A stretch of DNA of 64,000 nucleotides from G963668345 sp965226215 (lineage in GTDB: Bacteria > Acidobacteriota > Terriglobia > Bryobacterales > UBA6623), in assembly GCA_965226215.1 (NCBI GenBank), contig CBDDCH010000002.1:3782001-3846000 (forward strand), given 5' to 3'. The notes below the pieces were generated by a model. That model was not told the DNA's origin, did not search any database, and saw only the letters and a list, made by a program, of their open reading frames with translations. Below, in pieces: positions 20,485-28,779 of the stretch; the first letter of the stretch is position 1, and the number at the start of each line of letters is the position of its first letter. A program made the translations under genes and the position numbers.

Positions 20485-20618
20485 AGCTGCCTTGCTCTTG
20501 GAGGTAAAATCTGCGGCAATCGAGCCTGAGTCGCCCGCTCTGCGTTATACGAAGAGTTGCTGTTCCCCGGTTGAGTCTCGGCCCATGTTTAGCCCGCATT
20601 TCTTGCGGACGTGAGATC

Positions 20619-21743
20619 GTGCACGTAGAACGGATTCTGATTGTAGGCGGAGGTATCGCCGGCCTTGCACTGGCAGTGGCACTGCGGCAGCGAGGCTTCT
20701 CGCCCCAGATCGTGGAGCGAGGCGCAAACTGGCCCACCGCGGGAGCAGGGATTCTACTACACGGGAACAGCCTGAGGGCGTTGCGCTCTCTCGGGCTGGA
20801 TGAAGCCGTGACGCAAGCAGGTGCGGTGGTCCCATCAGTGCGGCACCTAAACCCAGCCGGCCGTCTCGTTGCCGAGGTGGCCATGAGCGATATTTGGGAT
20901 GGTGTCGGTTTGACGGTGGCCATCCATCGACGCGCGCTTCACGCGATCCTGGCGCGCGCAGCCTCGGACGTGCCTATCCGCATGGGCACAGGACTGGTCT
21001 CGCTCGAGCAATCCAAGTCCGGTATCGAAGCTACTCTCAGTGATGGCAGCACAGCCAAGTATGACCTGCTGGTGGCGGCTGACGGCATTCACTCTACGGT
21101 GCGGGATCTCGCCTTCCCGCCATCGCCTCCGAGCTACGTCGGACAGCTTTACTGGCGCACATGTATCCCGAACCCAGGCGACATTTCGACCTGGACCGTC
21201 ATGCGGGCCCAGGGGCGCTTTCTCGGATTCATCCCGCTCGGCGGGGAGATCGCCTACTGTTTCGCTCAGCTCGAGACCCCGGAACAGTTCGAAGACCCCG
21301 TCGCCGGTCGGCGGAGTCGCCTGCGGGAGAGATTCGCGGATTTCGGCGGGCTAGCTCGCGACGCTCTGCCGCGACTGGGAGCGGATGAGTCAATCCACTT
21401 CGGCTCGGCCGAGGAGATCGCCCGGGACCAGTGGCGTGCTGGGCGACTGCTCTTGATCGGTGACGCCGCGCATGCCTGTTCTCCGATTATTGGGCAGGGC
21501 GGGGCCATGGCAATGGAAGATGCAATTGTACTTGGAGATGTCCTTCTGTCGGCGACGACACTGGACCAAGCTCTGGACGATTTCGTCGTCCGGCGGGAGC
21601 CGCGGGTGCGATGGGTTCGAGAGCGGACGCATCTGGCCATCCGTTCCATGGCAAACGCGACGCTGCTCGAACGAACTGACCTAAGCTCGTTGCTGCTCGC
21701 CGAGATGCGCGAGATCTACTCCCCACTCAGGGAGCTACCGTAG
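20619..21743 (+). CDS. FAD-dependent aromatic-ring-type monooxygenase
   Basis: Class A flavoprotein monooxygenase (PF01494), 374 aa from GTG 20619. The N-terminal FAD motif is 'ILIVGGGIAGLALAVALRQRG' (GxGxxG) and the DG motif 'LLVAADGIHSTVRDLAFP' is clear; the second FAD motif is 'RLLLIGDAAHACSPIIGQGGAMAMEDAIVL' (GD near residue 285). Relatives hydroxylate aromatic or polyketide substrates, or act in salicylate- or zeaxanthin-type pathways. The frame is open from TTG 20571, but GTG 20619 places the dinucleotide-binding strand right at the N-terminus as usual. Substrate unknown. Confidence 0.87.
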   Translation: MHVERILIVGGGIAGLALAVALRQRGFSPQIVERGANWPTAGAGILLHGNSLRALRSLGLDEAVTQAGAVVPSVRHLNPAGRLVAEVAMSDIWDGVGLTVAIHRRALHAILARAASDVPIRMGTGLVSLEQSKSGIEATLSDGSTAKYDLLVAADGIHSTVRDLAFPPSPPSYVGQLYWRTCIPNPGDISTWTVMRAQGRFLGFIPLGGEIAYCFAQLETPEQFEDPVAGRRSRLRERFADFGGLARDALPRLGADESIHFGSAEEIARDQWRAGRLLLIGDAAHACSPIIGQGGAMAMEDAIVLGDVLLSATTLDQALDDFVVRREPRVRWVRERTHLAIRSMANATLLERTDLSSLLLAEMREIYSPLRELP

Positions 21744-22214
21744 CGGGAGAGGTTGCCGTGTGACCCCCACGTCAAGCCTTGAAGATCTGGCAGGGGCCAA
21801 GCTCAATCGCTTGAAGATGGCGGGCGCTGACAGTGAAAAGCGGTTGGGTTGAGCTCCCGCGGGGTCGTGAGGCGCCTTTCGTAACGCGGGGTAGTGGGCG
21901 TTTGGAAGGCGGGCACGGCATGCCGTGCCCCTACAATCTGAACGCGGGTCATGTCACCATGATTCGCAAGACTCAGTAAATCATGACCGAATAAATGTTG
22001 GTGTTAGACGGCTCGGGAGGCGATAATATGGGATAGAGAGGCAAGCGTCACGGCGTAAGGAATCCAGACGTCAGCGGTCGCCGTTTGTCCGGGCATGATC
22101 GATGCCGGAAGCCGTTGGTCAGGTTGATCGGGCGAGCCTGATCAGGTTCGCGATTTCGAGTCGTTGACACGCCGAGTCGATTGCCGATAGATTCTTGGTT
22201 GGGAGGGCAGGTTC
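21744..22214. other. Intergenic region with a perfect 20-bp palindrome
   Basis: No gene is supported in these 471 bases. It holds the palindrome listed at 21911-21930 and, next to it, an AT-rich part (21950-22040) that could carry the promoter of the following gene, which I could not define. A GGGAGGGCAGG ribosome binding site lies at 22200-22210. Confidence 0.5.
21911..21930. repeat. Dispersed intergenic palindrome (GGCACGGCATGCCGTGCC type)
   Basis: GGGCACGGCATGCCGTGCCC is a perfect 20-bp palindrome followed by CTACAA. Related sequences occur at 27058-27077, 28541-28564, 28601-28618, 54697-54714 and 54917-54935, all between genes. They resemble REP/BIME-type repeats in size, palindromy and location. 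Confidence 0.7.
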
Positions 22215-25200
22215 ATGCGTAGGGTTCGTTTTCATCTTCATGGCTCTATCACGTGCTTCGCGCTGGGGATGCTGTTTGCCGGCGCTCCGTCCCGGGCAGC
22301 TTCGATCGATCCCGTCGACTTCCAGCGCCAGGTGCGGCCGATTCTTTCCGACAACTGCTTCGCTTGCCACGGACCGGACGCCGAGACCCGCATGGCCGAC
22401 TTGCGTCTCGATACACGCGAGGGAGCTTTCACTCAGCGTCAAAACGGAAGCCCCGTCATTCCGGGTGATTTCAATAGCAGCCTGCTCTACCAGCGCATCA
22501 CCCACCAAAACGAGATGCTGCGCATGCCGCCGACGCACTCGAAGAAGGATCTGACCGAGGATCAGATCGACGTACTCAAGCGCTGGATCGCGGAGGGCGC
22601 CTCATGGGATCAGCACTGGTCATTCAAAGCAATCAAGCGGCCCGCACCTCCCGCCGTGAAGAATGAAGCCTGGGTTCGTAGGCCGCTCGACCGGTTTGTC
22701 CTCGCGCGGCTCGAGAAGGAAGGTCTTACGCCCGCTCCCGAAGCCGATAAACGCACCCTAACCCGCCGTGTGGCGCTCGATTTAACGGGATTGCCTCCCG
22801 ACCCCGGCACCCTCGAAAGCTTCTTGAGCGACACCTCGGAACACGCTTATGAAAAGCTGGTCGACCGGCTGCTCGACTCGAAGCACTGGGGCGAACACCG
22901 CGGCCGCTATTGGCTTGACGCCGCGCGTTACGGAGACACCCACGGCATCCACATCGACAACTATCGCGAGATGTGGCCCTACCGCGACTGGGTGATCCAG
23001 GCTTTCAACGACAACAAACCGTTCGACGAGTTTACGATCGATCAGATCGCCGGCGACTTGTTGCCCAACCCGACGCTCGATCAACTTGTTGCCACCGGTT
23101 TTCATCGCTGCAATATCACGACCAACGAGGGCGGTGTCATCCCTGAGGAATACGAAGCCATCTACGCCAAGGACCGCGCCGATACTACGGGCATCGTCTT
23201 TCTCGGTCTTACGGTCGGATGCGCCACCTGCCACGATCACAAGTTCGACCCGATTCGACAGCGCGAGTTCTACTCCCTGACGGCGTTTTTTAGGAACACG
23301 ACGCAGTACGTGATGGACGGCAACCTATCGGATCCGCCGCCTGTCCTGGTTGTACCCACTGACAATGACCGTGACCGCTGGCATGAGATCCGCCGGGAAG
23401 CGGCGAAAACCGAAGCGCAGATGGAAAGCCGCGCCGCGTCGGTCGACAAAGTGTTCGAAAAATGGCTGGCCAGCAGGGAACACCGTTCTCTCGAGGCGCC
23501 GCTCGAAAAGTCCGCGGAGCTGCTGGCGCTGAACGTTGACGATGACTCCGCGATCGACATGCGGGGAAGCCGGAAGAAAATTACACTTCATCAAGGACTT
23601 GTAGTCGGGGAAGGGCCGGCCGAAAATCAACCGGCGCTGCGGTTCGGGAAAGAATCGTGGGCCGAGCTTCCTCCCTTGGATCTCGACAATGACACACCCT
23701 TTTCGATTGCGCTGTGGGTTTACCAACCCAAGGTCGTGGGGGAGGTTGTGGTCGCCGGACAGTACGATCCCGACGACCACTTCCGCGGATGGTCGATGAC
23801 CGTTAGCGAGCGGCAAGTCAGGTTTAAGATGACCGGCGAAAAAGTGGTGGGGCAAGAAGGTCCGTCCCAGATCCGCATTGACCCCGTCAACACGAAGCGG
23901 CTGCTGGCGGGCGAATGGACCCATCTCACGATGACCTACGACGGCTCCAGTGAGCGGGCCGGCATGCGTATCTACCGGAACGGTGATTTCGTCGAAGAAA
24001 CGGGCAGCGAGTTCTTCACGAAGTTAGAGGGGAGTATCCAAACCAACCGGCCTCTCTATTTGGGCAAAGGAGTCACGAGGGGCAGGGGAGACCGCGACGA
24101 GCCCCAAATGCGCTACTTCGCGGGCGGGGGCATAGCCGATCTTCGAGTCTTTAATCGCGCGATCACGCTCCAGGAGGCCAAGGTTGTTTCGTTGTGGTCC
24201 ACGCTCCAAAGCGCACGAGATAAGGAACCAGAAGAACTAAGCGGCGAGGAGCGGGAAGCGCTACGTCTCTACTACCTCAGCGTCAAGGACAACGATTACC
24301 GCGGGCTCGTGGCACGCAAGCAGGAAATCGATCGGGAGTGGCGCGAGATCCGCCGGCGCGGGGGTGTCACGCACGTGATGCAGGAGATACCGGACAAAGA
24401 TCCCGAGGCTCACGTCCTTTACCGCGGCATGTATGATCAAACTCGCGATCGCGTGGCGGCAGATACTCCCTCGGCGTTGCATCCCATGCTTGCGTCGTGG
24501 CCGCGCAACCGCATGGGGCTGGCTAAATGGTTAGTCGACGAAGCGAACCCGCTGACCGGCCGTGTAATCGTGAATCGTTATTGGCAGGAGGTCTTCGGTA
24601 CCGGCCTGGTAAGAACCAGCGACGATTTCGGCTCGCAAGGGGAGCCGCCGTCTCACCCTGAGCTTCTCGATTGGCTGACAGTCGAGTTCCGCGAATCGGG
24701 CTGGGACATCAAGCAGTTTTTCCGCACGCTCGTGACGTCTTCCACGTACCGCCAGTCGGCGCAGGCGACAGCCGAAAAGATCGAGAAAGACCCGCGGAAT
24801 CGGCTGCTTTCGCGCGGGCCTACCTTCCGCATGGATGGTGAAATGATTCGCGACTACGCCCTGGCGGCGAGCGGCCTGCTGGTCCGCAAGATCGGCGGCC
24901 CGAGTGTGAAGCCCTACCAGCCGCCAGGAGTCTGGGAAAGCGTGGCGATGCCCCAGAGCAACACCTATTCCTATAAACAGGAGTCCGGCGCGAAACTCTA
25001 TCGGCGCAGTCTGTATACTTTCTGGAAGCGCTCCGCGCCCCCAGCCTCCATGGACATCTTCAATGCGCCGACACGGGAGCACGCCACGGTGCGCCGCGAG
25101 AGAACAAACACCCCGCTGCAAGCGCTCGTCACGATGAACGATACGCAATTCGTCGAAGCGTCACGCTATCTTGCACAGAGAGCCATGCGCGACGCCGGAG

Positions 25201-25454
25201 ACGAGTTCGACCGGCGGCTGGACTACGTGACGACCCGTCTTCTGGCGCGTGACCTCAGTGAAACGGAACGCGCGGTCGCGAAACGGACCTACGATGGGTT
25301 CATCGGTTTCTACAATTCAAACGCCGAGGAGGCCAAGAAGTTTCTTGCCGTCGGCGAGTCGCCGCCAGATGAAGCGCTACCCGTAACGGAGTCGGCGGCG
25401 TGGACCATGCTGGCGAGCCAAATGATGAATTTGGACGAGGTGTTGAACAAGTAG
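22215..25454 (+). CDS. Planctomycete-type cytochrome c / DUF1549 / LamG / DUF1553 protein
   Basis: Very large exported protein (1079 aa). A signal peptide (residues 1-29, ending RAAS) leads to a cytochrome-c-like domain (PSCyt1) with CFACH at 48-52. DUF1549 (PSCyt2) follows, roughly residues 150-350, with a second haem-type motif CATCH at 336-340. A concanavalin/LamG-type beta domain lies at about 420-650 ('DNDTPFSIALWVYQP', 'EWTHLTMTYDGS', 'YFAGGGIADLRVFNRAI'), and DUF1553 (PSD1) occupies about 760-1020 ('PLTGRVIVNRYWQEVFG', 'RTNTPLQALVTMND'). Such proteins are abundant in Planctomycetes and Solibacter-like Acidobacteriota and are usually followed by a DUF1501 protein, as here (58 bases downstream). 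They are thought to act in periplasmic polysaccharide breakdown with electron transfer, but no activity is established. Confidence 0.92.
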   Translation: MRRVRFHLHGSITCFALGMLFAGAPSRAASIDPVDFQRQVRPILSDNCFACHGPDAETRMADLRLDTREGAFTQRQNGSPVIPGDFNSSLLYQRITHQNEMLRMPPTHSKKDLTEDQIDVLKRWIAEGASWDQHWSFKAIKRPAPPAVKNEAWVRRPLDRFVLARLEKEGLTPAPEADKRTLTRRVALDLTGLPPDPGTLESFLSDTSEHAYEKLVDRLLDSKHWGEHRGRYWLDAARYGDTHGIHIDNYREMWPYRDWVIQAFNDNKPFDEFTIDQIAGDLLPNPTLDQLVATGFHRCNITTNEGGVIPEEYEAIYAKDRADTTGIVFLGLTVGCATCHDHKFDPIRQREFYSLTAFFRNTTQYVMDGNLSDPPPVLVVPTDNDRDRWHEIRREAAKTEAQMESRAASVDKVFEKWLASREHRSLEAPLEKSAELLALNVDDDSAIDMRGSRKKITLHQGLVVGEGPAENQPALRFGKESWAELPPLDLDNDTPFSIALWVYQPKVVGEVVVAGQYDPDDHFRGWSMTVSERQVRFKMTGEKVVGQEGPSQIRIDPVNTKRLLAGEWTHLTMTYDGSSERAGMRIYRNGDFVEETGSEFFTKLEGSIQTNRPLYLGKGVTRGRGDRDEPQMRYFAGGGIADLRVFNRAITLQEAKVVSLWSTLQSARDKEPEELSGEEREALRLYYLSVKDNDYRGLVARKQEIDREWREIRRRGGVTHVMQEIPDKDPEAHVLYRGMYDQTRDRVAADTPSALHPMLASWPRNRMGLAKWLVDEANPLTGRVIVNRYWQEVFGTGLVRTSDDFGSQGEPPSHPELLDWLTVEFRESGWDIKQFFRTLVTSSTYRQSAQATAEKIEKDPRNRLLSRGPTFRMDGEMIRDYALAASGLLVRKIGGPSVKPYQPPGVWESVAMPQSNTYSYKQESGAKLYRRSLYTFWKRSAPPASMDIFNAPTREHATVRRERTNTPLQALVTMNDTQFVEASRYLAQRAMRDAGDEFDRRLDYVTTRLLARDLSETERAVAKRTYDGFIGFYNSNAEEAKKFLAVGESPPDEALPVTESAAWTMLASQMMNLDEVLNK

Positions 25455-25474
25455 CATCGGAGTAAGTTCACTCG

Positions 25475-25491
25475 GCGCACGCCTGCGGCGT
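25475..25491. repeat. Short hairpin between the DUF1553 and DUF1501 genes
   Basis: GCACGCC-TGC-GGCGTGC is a perfect 7-bp stem with a 3-base loop. There is no T-run, so it is not a typical terminator. It could adjust expression between the two genes of the operon, or be a member of the intergenic palindrome group. Confidence 0.5.
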
Positions 25492-25512
25492 GCTCGCTTA
25501 GGGAGATATCAA

Positions 25513-26979
25513 ATGCATCCACACAAAGAAGCAGTCCTAGCGGAAACCAGACGGCAGTTCTTCGCCCGAGGAGCCAAGGGTATAGGCGGAATCGCCTTGG
25601 CCAACCTTCTGGCCGAGAGCGGTTTCGGTGCATCCAAGGGTGACGAATCCTTCGGCGGCTTGCCGTACTTGCCTCACTTCGCCCCGAAGGCCAAGCGCTG
25701 CATCTACCTGCACATGATGGGCGCGCCGCCGCAGATGGATCTGCTCGACTACAAACCCAAGATGAAGGACTGGTACGACAAGGATCTTCCCGAATCGGTG
25801 CGCCAAGGGCAGCGTCTGACGACCATGACATCCGGGCAGGCGCGCTTCCCGATCGCGCCGTCTGTCTTTCAATTCCACCAACACGGCCAAAGCGGCACGT
25901 GGATTTCCGAGATCCTGCCAAACACCGCGAAGATGGCCGATGACATAGCCGTGATCCGCTCGATGCACACCGAAGCGATTAACCACGAACCGGCGATTAC
26001 CTTTATCCAAACGGGCCGGCAGGTGGTTGGGAGGCCGTGCATTGGATCGTGGCTAGCTTATGGGCTCGGTAGTATGAATCAGGACCTGCCGACGTTTGTC
26101 GTGATGAACGCCGAGAAGAGCCACCCCAAGGCGGGTGTGCAGGCGATCTCCGCAAAATTGTGGAGCTCGGGGTTCCTTTCTCCGAAGTACGCCGGCGTAG
26201 GTCTCCGCGGAGGCGAAGAGCCAGTGCTGTACATCAAGGATCCGGATGGTGTTTCCAGGGACGTCCGGCGGAAGATGCTCGACGGCCTCAGCGAGCTGAA
26301 TCAGATCCGGCACCAGAAGATCGGCAACCCGGAAACACTGGCACGAATCGAGCAGTTCGAAATGGCTTTCCGGATGCAGGCGTCCGTGCCGGACATGGGC
26401 GACCTCTCGAGTGAGCCGGAAAGCACCTTCAAGCGCTGGGGCGAGGAAGCGAAGCAGCCCGGCAAGTTCCAAAACGCAGCGCTGATGGCACGCCGGCTCG
26501 TCGAGCGTGGCGTGCGCTTCGTCCAGATCTATCACCGCGGCTGGGACGTACACGCCTTCGCGCCCGAAGTGCTCCCCGCGCAGGCCAGAGACGTTGACCG
26601 CGCTGCCTGGGCCCTAATCCAAGATCTGAAGGAGCGCGGCCTGTTCGAAGACACGCTCGTCATTTGGGGCGGCGAGTTCGGACGGACAATCTACTCCCAG
26701 GGGAAACTGACGCCGACTGATTACGGCCGCGACCACCATCCGCGCTGCTACAGCCTGTGGATGGCCGGCGCCGGCATCCAAGGCGGCGTCACCTACGGCG
26801 AAACCGACGATTTCTCCTACAACATCGTCAAGGACCCCGTGCATATCCGCGACTTTCAGGCGACGATACTACACCTGTTCGGGATCGACCATGAGCGCTT
26901 TACTTACAAGCACCAGGGCCTGGACGCGAAACTGACCGGTGTCGAGCCGGCCCACGTCGTGAAACCGATTCTGGCGTAG
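25513..26979 (+). CDS. DUF1501 domain-containing protein
   Basis: Protein of 488 aa of the DUF1501 family (alkaline-phosphatase-superfamily-like fold). The N-terminus has a Tat-like 'TRRQFFARGAKGIGGIALANLLA' leader, so it is probably exported folded. Conserved segments: 'KRCIYLHMMGAPPQMDLLDYKP', 'AVIRSMHTEAINHEPAITFIQTGRQ', 'RFVQIYHRGWDVH', 'LVIWGGEFGRTIYSQ', and 'DYGRDHHPRCYSLWMAGAGI', in which D, H and E residues are expected to bind metals. GGGAGATATCAA precedes ATG 25513. The partner gene with cytochrome-c/DUF1549/DUF1553 lies immediately upstream, an arrangement repeated many times in genomes of this type. Confidence 0.92.
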   Translation: MHPHKEAVLAETRRQFFARGAKGIGGIALANLLAESGFGASKGDESFGGLPYLPHFAPKAKRCIYLHMMGAPPQMDLLDYKPKMKDWYDKDLPESVRQGQRLTTMTSGQARFPIAPSVFQFHQHGQSGTWISEILPNTAKMADDIAVIRSMHTEAINHEPAITFIQTGRQVVGRPCIGSWLAYGLGSMNQDLPTFVVMNAEKSHPKAGVQAISAKLWSSGFLSPKYAGVGLRGGEEPVLYIKDPDGVSRDVRRKMLDGLSELNQIRHQKIGNPETLARIEQFEMAFRMQASVPDMGDLSSEPESTFKRWGEEAKQPGKFQNAALMARRLVERGVRFVQIYHRGWDVHAFAPEVLPAQARDVDRAAWALIQDLKERGLFEDTLVIWGGEFGRTIYSQGKLTPTDYGRDHHPRCYSLWMAGAGIQGGVTYGETDDFSYNIVKDPVHIRDFQATILHLFGIDHERFTYKHQGLDAKLTGVEPAHVVKPILA

Positions 26980-27428
26980 ATACGATTCGCTGGTTTGCAG
27001 TTCGGCGCTTGGATTGGCCCATGTCTGTGGACTATCACCGCGCATCAGAGTGCAGGCGGGCAGAGCATGCCGTGCCCGAAGTTCCCGATCGTCCACGCGA
27101 CTTCTAAATACACGTGACCGAACTTCTGAAATTGAGCCACTACCCTTTGTAGTTAGGCACATATACTATCTGGTAAACTCTATGGATTGAGTAGTTACGC
27201 TCTACGTCTCACTGGGTAGCAGCTCTCAGCGTGCCGCATCTCGACGCCTACTAGCGACGGCCACTTTTGGTGCTCCTAGTTTCGAGTTGGGCCGGCAATC
27301 CTGCCAGTTTCATGCCTGATCTTTCGGGCGAATTCAGAACCCCACAATGCGGTCGGTCGACAAAGACCGATACAGCCCCCATTTTTTTCGAGTCAGATTC
27401 TTTCGCAGCTCCTGTAACTGGCTCTTGT
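26980..27428. other. Intergenic region between DUF1501 and nitrilase genes
   Basis: No gene is supported in these 449 bases. The repeat at 27042-27140 occupies part of it. The remainder is unremarkable and contains the 3' end region of the convergent nitrilase gene. Confidence 0.5.
27042..27140. repeat. About 95-bp repeat, copy A, next to the nitrilase gene
   Basis: Begins CATCAGAGTGCAGGCGGGCA, contains the palindrome-like GAGCATGCCGTGCCC, and continues to GAGCCAC at 27140. Its right part (27065-27140) matches 28607-28678 on the other side of the nitrilase gene, in the same orientation, with shared blocks such as CGTCCAC, CTTCTAAA, ACGTG and CCGAACTT. Confidence 0.65.
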
Positions 27429-28469
27429 TCATTCCTTGCTGCTTGACTCTGGAGTATCCGTACTTTCAGAAGCAGCCGCTAGCGTTGGATCAGACATGAC
27501 GGTCTGCCGGCGCTCCTCATTCACGTACAGGCGGAAAACGTCTGGGCGGGCGTAGTGACCGGTGACGTCAAAATCGTACTTGCCGCGCACGACATCGTCC
27601 AAATCGAGATCGGCCGTGAGGATCGCCTCGCCATCGAAGTTCGGTCCCGCAAGCACCTTGCCGAGGGGACTCACAATGCAGCTTCCTCCTCGCATGAGAA
27701 CCGCCTTCGGGTTCTCTGCTTGGACGGTTCCGTACGCGTCTGGGCAGTCGCCTCGGGTAAGGTACTGGCACGAAGAAAGGACAAAGCAGCGACCTTCGAG
27801 TGCGATGTGGCGCACCGTGGACAGCCAGATTTCGCGGTCGTCGGCCGTGGGAGCGCAATAGATTTCTACCCCCTTCGAATACATGGCCGTCCGAAGCAAC
27901 GGCATGTAGTTTTCCCAGCAGATCACCGCGCCCAGCTTGCCGAGCGGCGTGTCGAAAACCGGCATCGTCGAGCCGTCACCGAATCCCCAGATCAAGCGCT
28001 CCATGGCGGTCGGCATTAGCTTGCGATGCTTGCCGAGCAGGGCACCCTCGGGGGAAAAGAAAAGCACGGTGCAATAGAGCGTCCCGCCATCACGTTCGAT
28101 GACCCCGATCACCAGGTAGATGCCGTGCTCGCGGGCAGCGCCGGCAAGGGTTTCGGTGGCAGGTCCGGGAACGTCAATTGAGCTTTCCCAATAGCGCCGG
28201 AAGTCCTCACGGCCCTCGGGAAGGCGAAGTCCCACCCGGGCCCCGAAATCCAGCCCTTTCGGATAGCCCGAGACGAAGGCTTCCGGGAAAAGCGCGATTT
28301 GGGCCTTGAGTTTCGCCGCCTCGCCCGCGAGAACACAAACCTTCTCGATGGTTGCGGCCGAGTCGAAGACAGCGGGAGCGGCTTGAATCACGGCAGCGCG
28401 GACAGTCCGCATAACAGCTCTGATCGTATCTTGCTCAGGCGAACGGTTGTGCAGAGTTGTAGCAGTCAT
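27429..28469 (-). CDS. Nitrilase (carbon-nitrogen hydrolase)
   Basis: Nitrilase-branch enzyme, 346 aa, cleaving a nitrile to a carboxylic acid and ammonia. The catalytic triad is complete: Glu63 in 'LFPEAFVSGYPKG', Lys150 in 'KHRKLMPTAMERL', and Cys184 in 'GAVICWENYMPLLRTAMY'. The motif CWEN(Y/L)MPL is typical of true nitrilases rather than amidases. The 19 residues before the second Met (MRTVRAAVIQAAP, ATG at 28412) look unlike the family, so translation may start there. Transcribed alone. It is flanked on both sides by the same intergenic repeat, which may mean it was acquired as a unit. Confidence 0.92.
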   Translation of the reverse strand: MTATTLHNRSPEQDTIRAVMRTVRAAVIQAAPAVFDSAATIEKVCVLAGEAAKLKAQIALFPEAFVSGYPKGLDFGARVGLRLPEGREDFRRYWESSIDVPGPATETLAGAAREHGIYLVIGVIERDGGTLYCTVLFFSPEGALLGKHRKLMPTAMERLIWGFGDGSTMPVFDTPLGKLGAVICWENYMPLLRTAMYSKGVEIYCAPTADDREIWLSTVRHIALEGRCFVLSSCQYLTRGDCPDAYGTVQAENPKAVLMRGGSCIVSPLGKVLAGPNFDGEAILTADLDLDDVVRGKYDFDVTGHYARPDVFRLYVNEERRQTVMSDPTLAAASESTDTPESSSKE

Positions 28470-28529
28470 CCCGGAGGGACGCCACCCGCAGATGCTTCAG
28501 GAACAGGTGAAGAGTAGGCGCCCAACTCC

Positions 28530-28680
28530 CATCAGTGCAGGCGGGCACGGCATTCCGCCCCTACCGCCCCTACATTCCAGACACCCAACAGCTCTGTAGT
28601 GGCACAGCATGCTGTGCCCTAAGTCCCCTCGTCCACCTGCTTCTAAAAATACGTGGCCGAACTTATGAAACGGACCACGT
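28530..28680. repeat. Same repeat, copy B (expanded), with a perfect 18-bp palindrome
   Basis: Begins CATCAGTGCAGGCGGGCACGGCAT (key block AGTGCAGGCGGGCA at about 28534-28547), then holds about 55 bases absent from copy A including a duplicated CGCCCCTAC, then the palindrome GGCACAGCATGCTGTGCC (28601-28618) and the block that matches copy A to 28678. Nothing else is visible in the 310 bases between the nitrilase and PhoD genes. Confidence 0.65.
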
Positions 28681-28779
28681 AGCTTCTTCTCGCTGGTAGG
28701 CTTTTCGCCCCATTGTGAATTGGGCTCTCGGTTTGGCCCGCGTAAGGCTACTCAAATGATCGACAGATGTGCGGTCTGA

